Shown here: positions 63,579 through 64,000 of the stretch, one piece after another
Layout of the letters: every line of letters starts with the position of its first letter
Position numbering within the stretch: the stretch's first letter is position 1
Origin: Bordetella parapertussis
GTDB taxonomy: Bacteria; Pseudomonadota; Gammaproteobacteria; Burkholderiales; Burkholderiaceae_B
Assembly (NCBI GenBank): GCA_945895265.1
Contig: CAMDEF010000015.1
Coordinates: 8,966-72,965 of the forward strand
DNA length: 64,000 bases
Direction: 5' to 3'
The notes under the pieces: generated by a model
The model's database searches: none
Told to the model about the DNA's origin: nothing
What the model saw: the letters and a program-made list of their open reading frames with translations, nothing else
Position numbers and translations under genes: made by a program

Positions 63579-64000
63579 GCAAGCTCTTCCATCCGGCGTG
63601 GTTTATAAGTTTCCCACGCATTACAACCAGGGCACTGCCAATAATAGCGCCGCGCCTGAAACCCACAACTACGGCAGATATAGCGATCAAGACGTTGACT
63701 ATGTTGATTAATCAACCGACGCAACAAGGCCAAATCGGCATCTGGGATTGGGCTTTCAAGAGGTGTCTGATTGGCCTCAGAATGTGCAAGCTCGGCTTCA
63801 AGCAAGCGATCAAGACCGAGTAGCGAGGGGTTTGCCTGCAATGCCTGTCGCGCAAACGCCCAGGCGACGTCAACGCCCTCTTGGGCTCGCAGTGCTCGAA
63901 AGACCACGTTAAACAAATCCAGAGACGGGTATTTTTCGTGATGCGACAGCAGCAAAGCCAAACCCTGAGCAGACTCTTGCGTTTGAGAAAAATTTTGCAA
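63575..64000 (-). CDS. lapB: LapB/YciM, LPS assembly regulator (C-terminal part, cut by window edge)
   Basis: The C-terminal 141 residues of a TPR protein, ending in a rubredoxin-like zinc ribbon (CRSCGFQARRYYWQCPGCNAW) as in LapB. LapB is an inner-membrane protein that controls LpxC degradation and LPS amount. The N-terminal membrane helix and most TPRs lie beyond the window. Its stop overlaps the hldE-type kinase start by four bases, the usual lapB-hldA order. Confidence 0.94.
   Translation of the reverse strand: MQNFSQTQESAQGLALLLSHHEKYPSLDLFNVVFRALRAQEGVDVAWAFARQALQANPSLLGLDRLLEAELAHSEANQTPLESPIPDADLALLRRLINQHSQRLDRYICRSCGFQARRYYWQCPGCNAWETYKPRRMEELA

Noticed and set aside
1..64000. tRNA or rRNA genes and prophage or intact transposase genes
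   Set aside because: Gaps between genes are mostly under 300 bases and no cloverleaf, rRNA segment, integrase or transposase was seen; a small structured RNA could still be missed by eye.

Overview
The window looks like a chromosomal segment of a betaproteobacterium of the order Burkholderiales, most probably an Alcaligenaceae relative of Bordetella/Achromobacter. This rests on recognised gene order (lapB-hldE-hldD ... cysM-mltB-etfBA-acyl-CoA dehydrogenase; pdxJ-acpS-nagZ-uvrC-pgsA; orn/M48/rsgA/nudL near rplS), the protein families seen, and a moderately GC-rich sequence with many overlapping start/stop codons. No tRNA, rRNA, CRISPR array, prophage or intact insertion sequence was seen.

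Layout. 1-7.8 kb: 3' end of rho, then yhdP and glnE, divergent, and queH. 7.8-11.3 kb (minus): a YdjC-type deacetylase coupled to a polyprenyl-phosphate glycosyltransferase, a DMT exporter and a hydantoin-racemase-like enzyme. 11.3-17.3 kb (plus): a five-gene peptide-type ABC transporter behind a near-consensus sigma-54 promoter. 17.5-21.2 kb: clpB behind a sigma-32 promoter, an octanucleotide tandem repeat, and fnr. 21.2-24 kb: a paired acyl-CoA dehydrogenase operon and a MaoC-like protein. 24-30.8 kb (minus): a cbb3 oxidase locus (ccoI-like, ccoS, ccoN, ccoO, ccoQ, ccoP, ccoG, short ccoH, one small membrane protein) with two perfect FNR boxes. 30.8-35.5 kb (minus): pdxJ-acpS-nagZ-uvrC-pgsA. 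35.6-37.6 kb: a periplasmic binding protein with the remnant of a tandem copy, and a spermidine-synthase-like protein. 37.7-44.9 kb: rpmE2, an ArnT-like glycosyltransferase, a MATE exporter, orn, an M48 protease, rsgA and nudL. 45-50.7 kb: an amidohydrolase leading a branched-chain-type ABC operon. 50.8-56.7 kb: rplS, a 36-bp minisatellite coupled to a second DMT transporter, a small membrane protein under two LexA boxes, a ThDP enzyme and a large acyl-CoA dehydrogenase. 56.8-64 kb: etfBA, mltB, palindromic repeats, cysM, a ComEA-like protein, hldD, hldE and the 3' end of lapB.

How the parts work together. Three themes recur. First, oxygen-responsive respiration: fnr lies 3-9 kb from a cbb3 operon carrying two perfect FNR boxes. 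The copper ATPase gene expected there is present only as a membrane shell without catalytic domains. Second, acyl-CoA oxidation: four dehydrogenase/hydratase-type genes plus the electron-transfer flavoprotein. Third, scavenging of peptides and amino-acid-like compounds: two ABC importers, an amidohydrolase and a racemase, one importer with a sigma-54/NtrC-like control region.

The observations most worth following are the catalytically gutted CcoI-like protein (29649-30722) and the SOS-controlled 59-residue membrane protein (52628-52970). Functional statements come from motif reading and knowledge of families, not from database searches.
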